Source: Phaseolus vulgaris (lineage: Eukaryota > Streptophyta > Magnoliopsida > Fabales > Fabaceae). From it: DNA of 64,000 nt. The stretch's first letter is position 1; each line of letters opens with the position of its first letter. The translations under genes and the position numbers were made by a program. The stretch covers positions 29,102,381-29,166,380 of the forward strand of contig NC_023749.2 of NCBI RefSeq assembly GCF_000499845.2, in the 5' to 3' direction. Positions 44,290-55,350 of this stretch are shown here, piece by piece. Below the pieces are notes generated by a model, which ran no database searches, was not told the DNA's origin, and worked only from the letters and a program-made list of their open reading frames with translations.

Positions 44290-44357
44290 ATTCAAGTTGC
44301 AAGATTTGGTCCCCTTCCAAATTTGGGTCCATTTGGCTTTACTTTGCTGTTAGAAAC
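44290..44357 (-). pseudogene. C-terminal tail of Co2 gag, displaced by the solo LTR
   Basis: Reading KPNGPKFGRGPNLAT then TGA, in the frame that continues from KWIPKGCDVS on the other side of the solo LTR once one copy of the 5-bp duplication is discounted. The matching tail in Co1 is GPKFIKGPN near 21530. Confidence 0.7.
44353..44357. repeat. Left target duplication of the copia-type solo LTR
   Basis: GAAAC, identical to 46135-46139. Confidence 0.85.
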
Positions 44358-46134
44358 TGTTGGGTTTAATAGTGCCAAAGTTCAAGAGGGGGGGTGAATT
44401 GACCTTTTAAAACTTTCTCGCAGAAACAGTGTTTAACACAGTTTTACAGAAAATAAATCGATTTATGTGAAAATGAACAGATTTATTTCAGCACTGTTTT
44501 TGTTTGAAAAGCTTTTAATACAGCAAGGTTAATCACAAGATTATGCAGATAGATTTTCCAGATGCACACACACAGATATCAGATTGAAAAACAGTGAAAC
44601 ACAAAAACAACAAACCTTAATTCCAATTCGTGTGATTTAGGTTCAGTTAAGGGCTTGACAATTAGTGAGACAATATATCACACACAACCTGTTTTATTAG
44701 TCTTTAACAGATTATCAGTGTTCTTATTGAAACCAGACAGTTTTCCAGAAATTAAGAACAATGAATCACAGAACAACAAGCCTCAGCTTTAAGCAATTGT
44801 TTAAGGTTCAATTAATAGCTTTGACAATTTCTTGAGCAACCTATCACAGTCAATCTGTTCCAGTGGCTTTTAGCAGATTTTATATGTTCTTATCAGATTC
44901 AAACAACTTTTTTAGAAATTAAGAACAGTATGCACAGTGCCCAGAAAGAACAGATTTATTTTCAATTGAACAGATTTATTTCTTTGCTGTTTATCAATTA
45001 TGCAGAAACGAAATTGCAGAGAGTGAGAGAGAATGAACACAAGCAGTTATACTGGTTCACTCAACTGAGCTACATCCAGTCTTCACCAAAACCAGGTGGA
45101 AATCACTAAAACACAGTACAATCAAGTACAATTCCCACTGTTCTTGAAACCTACAAGAACTTAGGTACTCTTGCTGAAAAAACCTATTTCAGCTCACACA
45201 TACTCTTCAAGAAAACCTATCAAGAAGAGTGTTCAACCAAACTATTACAAGTAATGAGAAGTGAAACGACTACACCTGATTGAAGATACAAAGATCTGCC
45301 TTAAACCAGTAGGCAAGATTGCTAGAACAGTAGCAGCACCTCACACCAAGCTTTTGGAACCAAACCAAGAACAAGCACTTTGTGATTTTTGAAATCTTTG
45401 AAGAACAAATGCTAATCCTTTGTAAACTTTTAATCCTCTGCTGTCAAAACTTGTTTTTGCAAATGTATGAACGAACGTTAAACTCAGAAACAAGTTTGCA
45501 TTTTATAGAAAACCAACTTATAACAGATTTTTGAAAAACAGTTAAAGCTGTTATAAAATGAACAGATTGAAAATAAAATGAACAGATTTATTTTCAAAAT
45601 CAGTTAGAGAATTTGTTAAGTGAGGAGACTTAGTCAACCATTCTGGTGCTGAGATAAAACTGAAAATCGTTTAAGCTTGACATGGCACCAGAGACAAAAA
45701 GAATCTATTCATTTACAGATGAACAAATTTATTTTTCAAAATGAAAACAGAGAAAGTTTAACTATTTAAAACTCAGTCGTTTTGAAAGATAGAAGACTTA
45801 GTCAAAATACATGATGCACAAAATCTAATTTTTTACAAGACTTAGCCAAGGCATCAGTGTAAAAATGAATCTGTTTATTTAGAAAAGAACAGATTTATTT
45901 TTATGCAGTAAATGTGTTTTTTGTAAAACATGTGAAAAACAGTTTAAGAAAACTTATGCTTGTTCTTATCACATGGCCAGTGGTTATGAGGTGAGTTACT
46001 CAGCAAAAAGCCCACTCTTAGACAACCTCTAAGCACTACCTAAGACATACTTAAAGCAAGGCAAAATACAAATGAAATGTACATATAAGTCTTCATCAAA
46101 CACAATCTTGAAGGGGCAACAACCATCTTCAACA
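44358..46134 (-). repeat. Copia-type solo LTR inside Co2 gag
   Basis: 1777 bp, plus-strand ends TGTTGGG and CTTCAACA, flanked by GAAAC. It shares the layout of the Co1 and Co2 LTRs (G-run with GTGAATTG, TATACTGGTTCACT, GCTACATCCAGT) but not their sequence, and instead of CGGTTG motifs it has at least six copies of GAACAGATTTATTT. There is no primer site or polypurine tract next to either end, as expected for a solo LTR. Confidence 0.85.
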
Positions 46135-46139
46135 GAAAC
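46135..46139. repeat. Right target duplication of the copia-type solo LTR
   Basis: GAAAC; to its right the Co2 gag frame resumes. Confidence 0.85.
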
Positions 46140-47805
46140 ATCACATCCCTTAGGAATCCATTTCATAAGATCTTAAGGAACATAATATTTTCTAATTTTA
46201 CAGAATCTAACAGAGTGGCCTTTCTTCATGCAATAAAAGCATGTAACAACCGGTTGTTTCGTTTTAACAATCGGTTGTTTTTCTGATTTTCTTAAAAAAC
46301 TTTTTGAAAACCTATCTTGCTTGTTCTGTGGATTGAAGCCTAAACCAGCCTTTCCAAAAACACAAATTTGAGATGCCAAGACATTCTCAAAATTTGATTT
46401 CCCGTTTGAAAGCTTGTCCACAGTTTCAACAAGATAGTGAACCTTTTTCTCAAGATTTTCACAATTTGTGCAAATGAGAGTATCACACTTGCAAGAGGCA
46501 TTTTTGAAATGATTTTCCAATTTTTCAAAATCACTTTTTGCTTTTCTCAGATCCTCTTCGAGTGATTTAACTTTATTTTCAAGCCCACTGTTAAGATCTT
46601 TCAATCGGTTGTTAGAAAGAACCAATCTATTAGCTTCATCATGTGTTTCTTGAAAAGCTTCAAGCAATTCACTATAGTTTTGTTCATTTAAGGAAGCACA
46701 TGAACTTACCTCACTTGAACTGCAAGAATCATCATCATCCTCAGCTACTAAGCATATGTTGTCTTTTTCATCTTCACTTGATGAAGAACTTGATGATGAC
46801 ACCTCATTTTCATCCCAAGCAATGTAGGCTCTTTTTTGTCTTGCCTTTCTTCTCCTTGTAGCTTGTCTTTTTCTCTTTGCTCTTGTTGGGACAATCTGCC
46901 TTTACGTGACCTTGCTCACCGCAACCAAAAAAAGTATAGTTATTTGAATTAAATTCATTGGGTTTCTTGTTTCCATACCTATCCTTGTTGTTGTCTTTGT
47001 TGCGATTTCTCTTTAGAAATTTGCTGAATTTTCTTGACAGCAAACTTAGATTTTCCTCATCACTATCATCACTTGAATCTTGCTTTCCCTTATGTTTGGA
47101 TGCTTTCAAGGCTATGCTCCTTGTGTGCTTATCTTCACTCTCTTGAACATTGAGTCTATTCATCTCTAGCTCATGTTCCCTAAGCTTTCCAAACAAAGAA
47201 GCAACACTTAATGATGTTAGATCTTTAGATTCGGAAATAGTAGTTACCTTTGGTTGCCATGCTCTATCAAGACATTTCAAGATCTTGATGTTCAGCTCTT
47301 CTTCGTCAAACGTCTTGTCTAGGGTCATAAGGTGATTGATGATGTGTGTAAACCTTTTCTGCACCTCAGCTATTGTTTCACCTTTCAGCATTCTAAACAT
47401 CTCATACTCTTGGATGAGAGCATGCTTTCTAGCTCTTTTCACCTCATTTGTTCCTTCATGAGTGACTTCCAAAGTATCCCACATTTCTTTTGATGATTTG
47501 CATTGTGAGACCCTGAAAAACTCATCAGAATTTAAAGCAGAGGTTATAATATATTTGGCAATGCAATCGAATTTGGCCTTTTTACTCTCTGCATCAGTCC
47601 ATTGAGACCATGGCTTCTCAATGACAGAACCATCTTTTTCAAACTTTGGGATAAAATGACCATTTTCAATTGCATACCAAATTCCTTTGTCAAGAGATTC
47701 CATAAATATTTTCATTCTAACTTTCTAAAACTGGTAATTCAAACCACAAAACAAGGGTGGTCTGTTTATTGAGGCACCTTCCCCAAACGGTAGTCTATCA
47801 GCCAT
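46140..47805 (-). pseudogene. copia gag of Co2
   Basis: Starts at ATG 47805 (MADRLPFGEGASINRPP, parallel to Co1). A TAG replaces the Trp of NYQFWKVRM (Co1: NYELWCIRM). The following 301 codons contain the copia gag core (EMWDTLEVTHEG, RFTHIINHLMTL) and a first zinc knuckle whose leading Cys is Phe (FFGCGEQGHVKADC). A one-base shift in the A6 run at 46832-46837 moves to the second part (46173-46802): Ser/acidic stretch, coiled coil, second knuckle CFYCMKKGHSVRFC. A TAA at 46173-46175 is another lesion before KWIPKGCD and the solo LTR. Confidence 0.82.
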
Positions 47806-47846
47806 TTTAAAAAGATTTTAGGATCAACTTGAATGACTTTCAAGAA

Positions 47847-47863
47847 CCAAGCTCTTGATGCCA
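47847..47863 (-). other. Primer-binding site of Co2 (altered tRNA-Met type)
   Basis: Minus strand TGGCATCAAGAGCTTGG, compared with TGGTATCAGAGC in Co1: one substitution and one inserted A. Confidence 0.8.
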
Positions 47864-47865
47864 AT

Positions 47866-49005
47866 TGTTAGAAAAGATGGCTTTAAACTAGAGGGGGGGG
47901 TGAATTGTTTAAAGGGGTTTTCGCAAACTTTTCAAAGCTAGAATGAATTTATTTCAGAAACCAATTGATTCAGCAATTCAGTTAGCCAAAACAGCAAGCA
48001 AAAACTGTAGTACTAGAAAAAACAATTGGTTGTTTCTTCGAAACAATCGGTTGTTTATACCAGCAAACAACAAACAAACTGAAATTAAAGAGTTAGAGAT
48101 AGAGAGATTGTACACAGTTGTTTATACTGGTTCACTCCAAACTAGAGCTACATCCAGTATTCTCAGAAACCCTGAGGATATTCACTAAGCAATCACCACT
48201 TGATCACTTACACCACAACCAAGAGAATGACCTTGAAAACCTCAAGAAACACACTCTCCTTGGCCAACACTAAGATTGCTGATCTTGAACACCTCAAGAA
48301 CACACAACCAATCTCAGCAAAACACACAAACGAATTGTTCAGCAGCTTACAAAGATTACACTTGTTACAGATGAATATCTGAAATCAATACAAGTAGAAT
48401 CCTATTCCAGCACCTTGATCAATCTCTAAACTCTTAAGCAATCTCAGAACTCTTTGAAAAACTCTTAGTGAAAAACTTTGTCTCAAGATTCTTATTTTTT
48501 AAAAACAGTTTTTTCTGAAATTATACAAAGTTATTGTTTGTTATCAAATCTTAACAAAATCTTAATTGCATTTAAAATAGATTGGTCAAAGCATTTAATG
48601 ACTGGAGCGTATTCAGTTAAAGCATTTAAAGCTCAGTCAAAGAAAACAGTTTTTCTGTTATGGTTATAAAACAAACAATCGATTGTTTCCTCGAATCAAT
48701 CAGTTGTTTTGTTACTCAACAGTTTTAACCATTCAAAAACAGTTTTCAAACTTTCTCAAAAACCTAAGTGTAAACAATCGGTTGTTTCGACAAAACAATC
48801 GGTTGTTTCAACTTAGTTTGAAAAACATTTTACTTTGATAAAGATTGAGATGCTAATTGCTTGAGATTCAATCTAAGGGTGGATTACAACATTAAACTAC
48901 CCCAGAACAAAGCTTAAACCAGCACAACAACAACAAGCAAAACAGAGGCTTCAACATCCTTCAAAGGATTTGGATTCTTCAAAACATTGAACACCACTTG
49001 GTTCA
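47866..49005 (-). repeat. 5' LTR of Co2
   Basis: About 1140 bp, plus-strand TGTTAGAAAAGATGG to CTTGGTTCA. It contains the G-run/GTGAATTG, TATACTGGTTCACT and CTACATCCAGT phrases and four AACAATCGGTTGTT motifs. The right end is placed where element D pol homology starts (AGCAGGGAGGATG). Confidence 0.75.
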
Positions 49006-50994
49006 ATAGCAGGGAGGATGGTTCGCTGGGCGGTAGAGTTGTCGGAGTTTGATGTCGAGTATGAACCCAGGGGGTCCATCAAAGGGCAAGTCTATGCTGA
49101 CTTCGTGGCAGAGCTCTCACCAGGAGGAGACCCTCAAGAGGTAGAGTTAGGGTCACAGTGGATGCTCTCAGTGGATGGGTCCTCCAACCAGCAGGGAAGT
49201 GGCGCTAGAATAATCTTGGAGGGGCCTAATGGAGTGTTGATCGAGCAGGCTTTACGCTTCGCCTTCAAAGCATGCAATAACCAGGCAGAGTACGAGGCGT
49301 TGATTGCTGGGATGCTTTTGGCTAAAGAAATGGGTGCTCAGAGCCTCTTGGCAAAGAGTGACTCAAAATTGGTCACAGGGCAAGTAACAGGGGAGTATCA
49401 GGGAAAGGATCCACAGATGGCCGCATACTTGAGGTACGTCGAGGTGTTGAAGAGAGCCTTCGCTGCGTTTGAGCTGGTGGATGTCCCTAGGGAGCAGAAT
49501 GCCAGAGCTGACCTGCTTGTCAAGCTGGCTAGCTCAGGCAAAGGGGGAAGGCAGAGGACTGTAATCCAAGAGACCCTCAAAACGCCACGAAAGTTTGTTG
49601 CGGACAACAGGGTGGATGTTCTTCACGTTAGTACAGCAAGAGGAAAGCCAAGGAACCATCGCTCTTTGAGTCAAGATACGGTGAGGGCACCCTGCATCAG
49701 TACTTACGCGACCTCACCAGAAGAAGAAAAGGGTGTACAGGTATGTGCTTTGGAGGAAGGCGACACATGGATGACCCCTTACAGGCGATACCTAGCGGAT
49801 GGAATCCTCCTAGCGGAACCAGAAGAAGGCAAGAAGATCAAGAGGAACGCCGCGAGGTACACTTTAGTGGATGGGATATTATTCAGACACGGGTTTACGC
49901 ACCCTATCATGACGTGCGTAAGTGGCCACGAGTGCACCAGGATAATGGCTGAACTCCACGAAGGTATTTGTGGGAGCCACGTGGGAGGAAGATCCTTGGC
50001 ATCCAAGGTAATACGTGCAGGGTTTTTCTGGCCAACGGTAAGAGAGGACTGCGTGCGATACGCCCAGCGTTGCAAGTAGTGTCAAATGCACGCTGATTGG
50101 CACAAGGCACCGCCAGAGGAACTGAGATCCATATACAGCCCATGGCCTTTCCATACTTGGGGAATTGATATCCTAGGCCCGTTCCCATTGGCGATAAGGC
50201 AGATGATGTACTTGATCGTTGCCATCGAATACTTCACCAAGTGGATAGAGGCAGAACCAGTGGCACAGATCATTGTGCACAAGGTACAACACTTTGTTTG
50301 GAAGAACATTGTGTGTCGTTTTGGGGTGCCGAGGCGTCTCGTTTCAGACAATGGCACCCAGTTCGCGAGCCAACAGTTGGGGAAGTTGTGTACAAAAGTA
50401 GGAATCAAGCAGGTGTTTGCATCAGTCGAACACCCCCAGACGAATGGGCAGGTGGAGTCAGCGAATAGAGTTTTGTTGAGGGGTTTGAAACGTAGATTAG
50501 AGAAAGCTAAAGGGGCGTGGGCAGAAGAAGTACCAAGGATCGTATGGGCTTACCACACCACGCCTCAATCTTCCACTATGGAGACGCCTTTCAGTCTAGT
50601 GTATGGGTCGGATGCCATGATCCCAGTGGAGATCCACGAGAGCTCGCCTCGTTTCCTAGGTTTCGTGGCAGAGGAGTCCAACGAAGAAAGGAAGGTGAAC
50701 CTGGATCTGATAGACAAAGCTAGAGAAGAGGCAAGAATAAAGGCTGAGGTTGTGAAGAGAAGAGTGGAGCGTCAGTACAGCTCTAAGGTGAAGCTGCGAC
50801 AATTCCAGGTTGGTGATCTGGTCATGAGGAAGGCTCATCCTTACGAGTTGGAAAACAAGTTGTCTCCCAAATGGACTGGGCCGTTCAGAGTAATCAAAGC
50901 CAAGGGGAATGGTTCATATAAGTTAAAGACTCTAGAAGGAGGCCCCATCGCACATAGTTGGAATGCGGCGAATTTAAAGTTTTATTTCAGTTGA
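49006..50994 (+). pseudogene. Second RNaseH and integrase of element D
   Basis: Starts within AGRMVRWAVELSEFD. RNaseH acidic positions SVDGSS, NNQAEYEAL, AKSDSKL, NARADLLVKLA; integrase HHCC (HEGICGSHVGG ... CK-stop-CQMH), GIDILGPFP, SDNGTQF, GQVESANRV; end ANLKFYFS. The single lesion is TAG at 50077-50079, inside the zinc-binding CKQC motif where B and C have CAG. Otherwise the best preserved integrase in the window. Confidence 0.88.
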
Positions 50995-51004
50995 AATTTT
51001 GTAA

Positions 51005-51060
51005 AGGGGCCACTCTTTTTCCCTCTCGGGTTTTTTTAATGAGGTCACCCGAATAAAGAA
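51005..51060 (+). promoter_or_regulatory. Conserved block after pol (element D)
   Basis: TTTTTCCCTCTCGGG, T-run, AATGAGGTCACCCG, AATAAAG. The hairpin stem differs from B but remains pairable (CCCT.CGGG is weaker). Confidence 0.55.
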
Positions 51061-51140
51061 AAAAGAAGTTTAAGATATTTCTGCCTTAGTTTTTTCCTCT
51101 CATGTAAGATCAAAGATTAAAGAAACAGAGACAAAGGTTC

Positions 51141-51290
51141 AAGGCGTCGCCAAGATGAGGCGTCGCCAAGATGAGGCGTCGCCAAGATAAGGCGTCGCCA
51201 AGATAAAGCGTCGCCAAGATAAAGCGTCGCCAAGATAAGGCGTCGCCGGAACAAGGCGTCGCCAGAAGTAGGCATCGCTAGATAAAGGAG
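51141..51290. repeat. 15-bp GGCGTCGCC tandem array in the D 3' region
   Basis: About nine copies of GGCGTCGCCAAGATAA/GATGA, the same unit as in the LTRs of B and D. Confidence 0.9.
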
Positions 51291-51345
51291 CGGAGGTCAG
51301 ATGCAAAGCAAGATAACAGGTATGTTCTGTATAAGTTAAAAATCC

Positions 51346-51655
51346 GGATTCCTAGTCCTTGAGCAGGGGTTAAGGGAATCCTATGGGACACCCCTTCCTC
51401 AGGTATGAATAGCTAGCCCCGGTACCAGATGTTAGACATAAGTTAAAAAATCCAGGTGCCTAGTCCTTGAGCAGGGGTTAAGGGATTCCTTCGGGACACC
51501 CCCTCCTCAGGTATGAATAGCTAGCCCCAGTATCAGACGATAGACAAAGACTAAAATCTGGGTGCCTAGTCCCTGAGTAGGGGTTAAGGGATTCCTTCGG
51601 GACGCCCCCTCCTCAGGGAGGAACAGCTAGCCCCAGCGTCTGATGTTTAGAACAC
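51346..51655. repeat. 107-bp tandem repeat, 3 copies
   Basis: CCTAGTCCTTGAGCAGGGGT begins near 51351, 51459 and (one change) 51565; spacing 108 and 106. Each unit ends with GAATAGCTAGCCCC or GAACAGCTAGCCCC. Confidence 0.9.
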
Positions 51656-52551
51656 TTCGCCTTGGTGTTTTCAGACACGCTGAGGACGATAAGACATTGC
51701 TGTAGTAGGCCTCTCCTCAGGCGTGGGCACCAAGCGCAAAGAGATAAGAGCTAAGTTGCCTTGGCGTCTTAGACACCCCATGGATGATACGACACTGTTG
51801 TGTAGGCCTCTCCATGGGCGTGGGCACCAGAGCACGATTTTTGTCCCAAGTGTTTAGACACGCTGAGGACACCCAGAGCAGGTCTCTCCTCGAGCATAGA
51901 CACCCAGTACAGGTAAGATAGGTCCTCCACGCCCTCGAGCGATATCAAGGCCACGGAAGAACAGATAAGTCCTCCTCGCCCTTGAGCGATGTCGAGGCTA
52001 GAAAGGAGACGAGGCCCCTATGCATTTTAAGCGGTGATAAGGCCAGCAATGCCTTTGGTAGTAAGCGCCTTGGGGCTCAAGACAAGTAGGTAAAGAGCAA
52101 GGAGGGTATGAAACATGAAGGCACGAGCCACCAAAGACAAGGAAAATGCACGAAGTTAAATCCTCCTTTGCTTTTGGGCGATAACGAGGCAGGCGACGCC
52201 TCCATGAGGAAGATTCCTCACAGATACGAAGGCCAGGCAAGTTTCTGAGTGAAACACCAAGAGAAGGGTATGCGTCACGATTTAGAAGGAAAGAGTGAGA
52301 AAGAAAGTCACGTGCTACCTAAAAGAGGTAAAGGTGAAGCGATGAAGATATACATCGAAGGGGAATGCCCGTAGTGCCTTTGATATAGATAAAAAGCAGA
52401 AGCAGGTAAAAAGTGCAAGAGAAGTTAAAGCAAACAAGGATGTAAAGACAAATGTCGAATAAGCATTTAAACAGAGCCAATTGTCTGAGTTACAAATAAA
52501 TTCAAATGTATATACCAAGTTACAGGGAAAAGGTTCAAAATATGCATCAGT

Positions 52552-55000
52552 TCACTTCCCAAGGTCGAGAGGAACGACCTTCCCATTGACAATATGGTTG
52601 AAGGGGTTGCAGTTGGAGGTATCAATCCCTGGGTTTTCACAGGCGGCTTGGGCTAGGGCCTCCTTGAATCCCTCTGCAAAGGTGTCGGCCATGTCATCAA
52701 TAAGCTTCCCTTTGGCCTTCTCCAGTTTTTCAATTGTGGAGTCCCGGATTTCCCTCTCCACAATGAGCTCTTTTTTGGCCCTCTCCAGCTCTTCAATCGT
52801 GGAATCTCTGGAGGCTAGCTGCTTCTTGAGAACTTCCTTCTCCACCTGAAGCCTGTTCAGTTTAGCCTGGAACTTACCATGCTTAGTTGGGAGAAGGTTG
52901 AGCGCTTCCATCTTTGCAGTTAGCTCCCCTTCAGTTTTTTCCAGCAATTGCTCCCGGTCAGCGCACTGGTCGGCAAGTTGTTTCTGTTGTGCCTCGGAAG
53001 TTTTCACCGTCGTTTCAAGATCGGCGATTCTAGATTGCAGAGACGCCACCTGATTGAGGAGCTCCGGGTTAGCTTGCCTTGCACCATACAGTCGTTTGCG
53101 GGCTTCCTCATTGGCCTCTTGGGCCCTCTTTAGAGAGGCCTTATAAACCTCCTTTTGGCACACCCAGCCACGGCACATGCTCTCCTTTTCCTCTTTCAGG
53201 GTAGCCACTTCCTGTTGGAGAGTTTGGAGGGTGCGTGCCTCGTCAGCCTTGGACTTTGCTTGGGCGCGCCACTCAAGGGCGACGGAGAAGAAGACCCCCA
53301 GATAGTAAGGCATGCCCTCTGACTGTGGCACTCCAGAAGACTCACCCGACGACAGCCTCTCGTTGAAACCCCTCATCAGCTGCATGATGGGTGGGGGAAT
53401 CGCTATAAGCTTTGGGGTAAGTGTTGGGGCGGCAGGTGTTGGAGTTGGTGTTGGTGTTGGTGTTGGTAAAGGCACAGACTCTACCACTCCCTCCTCCTGG
53501 ACTGTTTGTGGCGAGGGAGATGGCGAAGGAGATGTGGCGCTGGGAGGGTTGTTCATCAATGACCCCCCATGCAGAGGTGAAGGGGAGCGTGAGTAAACGA
53601 TACAGTTGGTCCTCCTCCTCTTATAGGAAGGTCCCATGTCCGAGTCTTCATCCTCGGAGGAGATGGTGAGCACCCTCTTGCCTTTGTCAAGCGGGGCTGT
53701 AGGAGGAGTGCCAGCTACAGCCAGTGGGACTGCAGCAATGGGAGGGGGTGATTTGGGTGTTTGGAGTGTGCGAGGAGAGTTTGGTGTTTGTAGGGAATGG
53801 GGAGAGCTGGGTGTTTCGGCAATGTGGCGTGGTGGTGATGGTGGCAGTGGGTTGGACTCGATGACGGGGATAATGGAGGCGCCAGCCTTTCCAGGTGATG
53901 CATCAAAGCGAGTCTTCAGGGACTTAGCCAGTTCGACTCGCCTTGAAGAGTCCATCACTGATGCTGCACCAAGACAAACCAAGCAACAAAGGTTAGTTAA
54001 GCGTGAAGTGTTAAATACATATGGTGATGCATAGAAATGTAGAGTTAAGATTTGAACTCAGGGCCAAGTACAGAACGTCAACTCTACCAGTGAGCCAAAT
54101 TCACAGATCAACAACACGTATGAAAATTAGAGCAGATAAACATTGCTTACGATAATCAGAAAAAGCACAATTAAGAATCAGATATAAAGAAGACAAATAA
54201 GGGGCGAGATTCCCTACCAAAATACGCAGAAAGGGCGTTGGCATCAAATTCGCGAGCTATAAGTGTCGAGGTGTGGAAGACGATCCTCAGGCTAGCTAAG
54301 GCCACACACACCTCCCTATCAGCGGAGGATAGCTCATCCAAAGATTTGGGCTTGGTCGGATTGGGCTTCTCCGTCCAGTACAGAGGAAAGCCATCCAAGG
54401 CTGTAAGGTCCTGTTTGGCGCAACACACCCCGAAGAAATTACCTTTCCAGCCTTTGAAAGAGTTCTGGAAGAGGGTGAGGAGGATTCTGCTAGCAACTCC
54501 GAAAAAGCTCACCCAGAGACTTTTCCCTTGCTTTTTCACTTCAAAGAAATGAAGGAAAACGTCTATTGAGGGTGGGATGCCCAGATACCCAAACAGGATC
54601 TGGAAGGCCCTGACGAATGCCCAGCCATTGGGTGTAGTTGGGCGGGGGCTACATTGATCTCCGTAAGCAGCTCCTTCTTGAAGGCCGTAAAGGGGAGGCG
54701 CAGACCGACGCGCTTAAATACCGCTTGGTAGAAGAAAAAGAAGGGTTTTCCCCCATTGGACCTGTCGTCCACGCAAACTAGCTCCCCAGGGGTGCCGTGA
54801 CGGATGGAGATATGAGAATCATGGGTTCTGCAGAAGGCGTTGAAGTTGTACAATCGCAGGTCACCCAGATGTTTTTCTATATCTTCAATAGTAGTTAAGG
54901 TGGTGCATTCGTTCAAGAGTTCGTCAGAAGCCCATGAATAAAGGGCCTTGTAGTGGACCTTTGGGGGAGGAGGATTGGGCGTTGTTTTCGTACGCGCCAT
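52552..55000 (-). pseudogene. aORF2 of element D: spliced gene antisense to gag-pol
   Basis: Exon 1 (55000-54218) starts MARTKTTPN and carries the same domain as A and C (KLWVSF-like and GWKGNFF motifs, LRLPFTAFKKELL). One base is missing near 54628 at the LHPN position, shifting the frame. A 254-bp phase-1 intron (53964-54217) leads to exon 2 (53963-52552): VMDSSRRVELAK, Pro/Ser/Thr-rich sequence, an acidic run (SSEDEDSD) followed by YKRRRTN, a (PT)n tract, a long coiled coil (about residues 230-440 of exon 2) and a C-terminus containing NGKVVP, as in A. Convergent with pol. Function unknown. Confidence 0.75.
53964..54217 (-). other. Coding intron of aORF2 (element D)
   Basis: 254 bp, TATTTTG|GTAGGG to TTGGTGCAG|CATCAG on the minus strand; phase 1, as in A and C. 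Confidence 0.75.
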
Positions 55001-55015
55001 ATATTTATAGAGAAG

Positions 55016-55245
55016 CTGAAGAAGGAAGAAAAAGCAAAGGCTTAGTGAAGGAGTTCTGAAGAAGCAAATGGGACAAAACCCTAAGAAAACCCCCCACCCA
55101 CACGAGAAATCCAGAAAATAGGGGAGAGCGAAGAATTGCGGAGAAAAGGAGAGGAATACAAAAATACAAGAAACGTAAACAGGCCCAGGCAGTTAAGAGA
55201 GCGGTACAACTAAGTATGAGGAAGATAATAGCAGAAAAACCGTAC
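55016..55245 (-). other. 5'-UTR intron of aORF2 (element D)
   Basis: CCAAAG|GTACGG to CTTCTTCAG, ending 15 bases before the ATG at 55000. Confidence 0.65.
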
Positions 55246-55350
55246 CTTTGGTGATTTGGAAATGGAAAGGCACGAGCTTTGGTGAACGAAGAAGGGAGGG
55301 AACGTGAGAGCTTAAGAGAAAAGAAGAGTGAACAGTGAAGAAGAACGCAA

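Larger units (their letters stand above)
43176..49005 (-). mobile_element. Co2: copia-type element, interrupted by a solo LTR and cut by element C
   Basis: From the right: 5' LTR (47866-49005), primer site, gag (47805 leftwards), a copia-type solo LTR inserted in the gag tail (44358-46134), then the gag end (about 44290) and a second ORF (43176-43513) truncated by C. No integrase or RT is present. The right end lies in element D pol, with ATAGC as candidate target sequence; the other end is lost in the deletion that fused C to B. Confidence 0.75.
51061..52551. other. Minisatellite-rich spacer between pol and aORF2 (element D)
   Basis: Non-coding. It contains the GGCGTCGCC array (51141-51290), three 107-bp units (51346-51655), three looser units sharing GTTTAGACACGCTGAGGA and CTCTCCTC (about 51656-51910), and low-complexity AG-rich sequence up to the aORF2 stop. 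The small frames seen inside it are not convincing genes. Confidence 0.7.

Noticed and set aside
44348..49005. Treating 44348-46134 and 47866-49005 as the LTR pair of Co2
   Set aside because: They share layout but not sequence, and the left one has its own GAAAC target duplication when its start is set at 44358.
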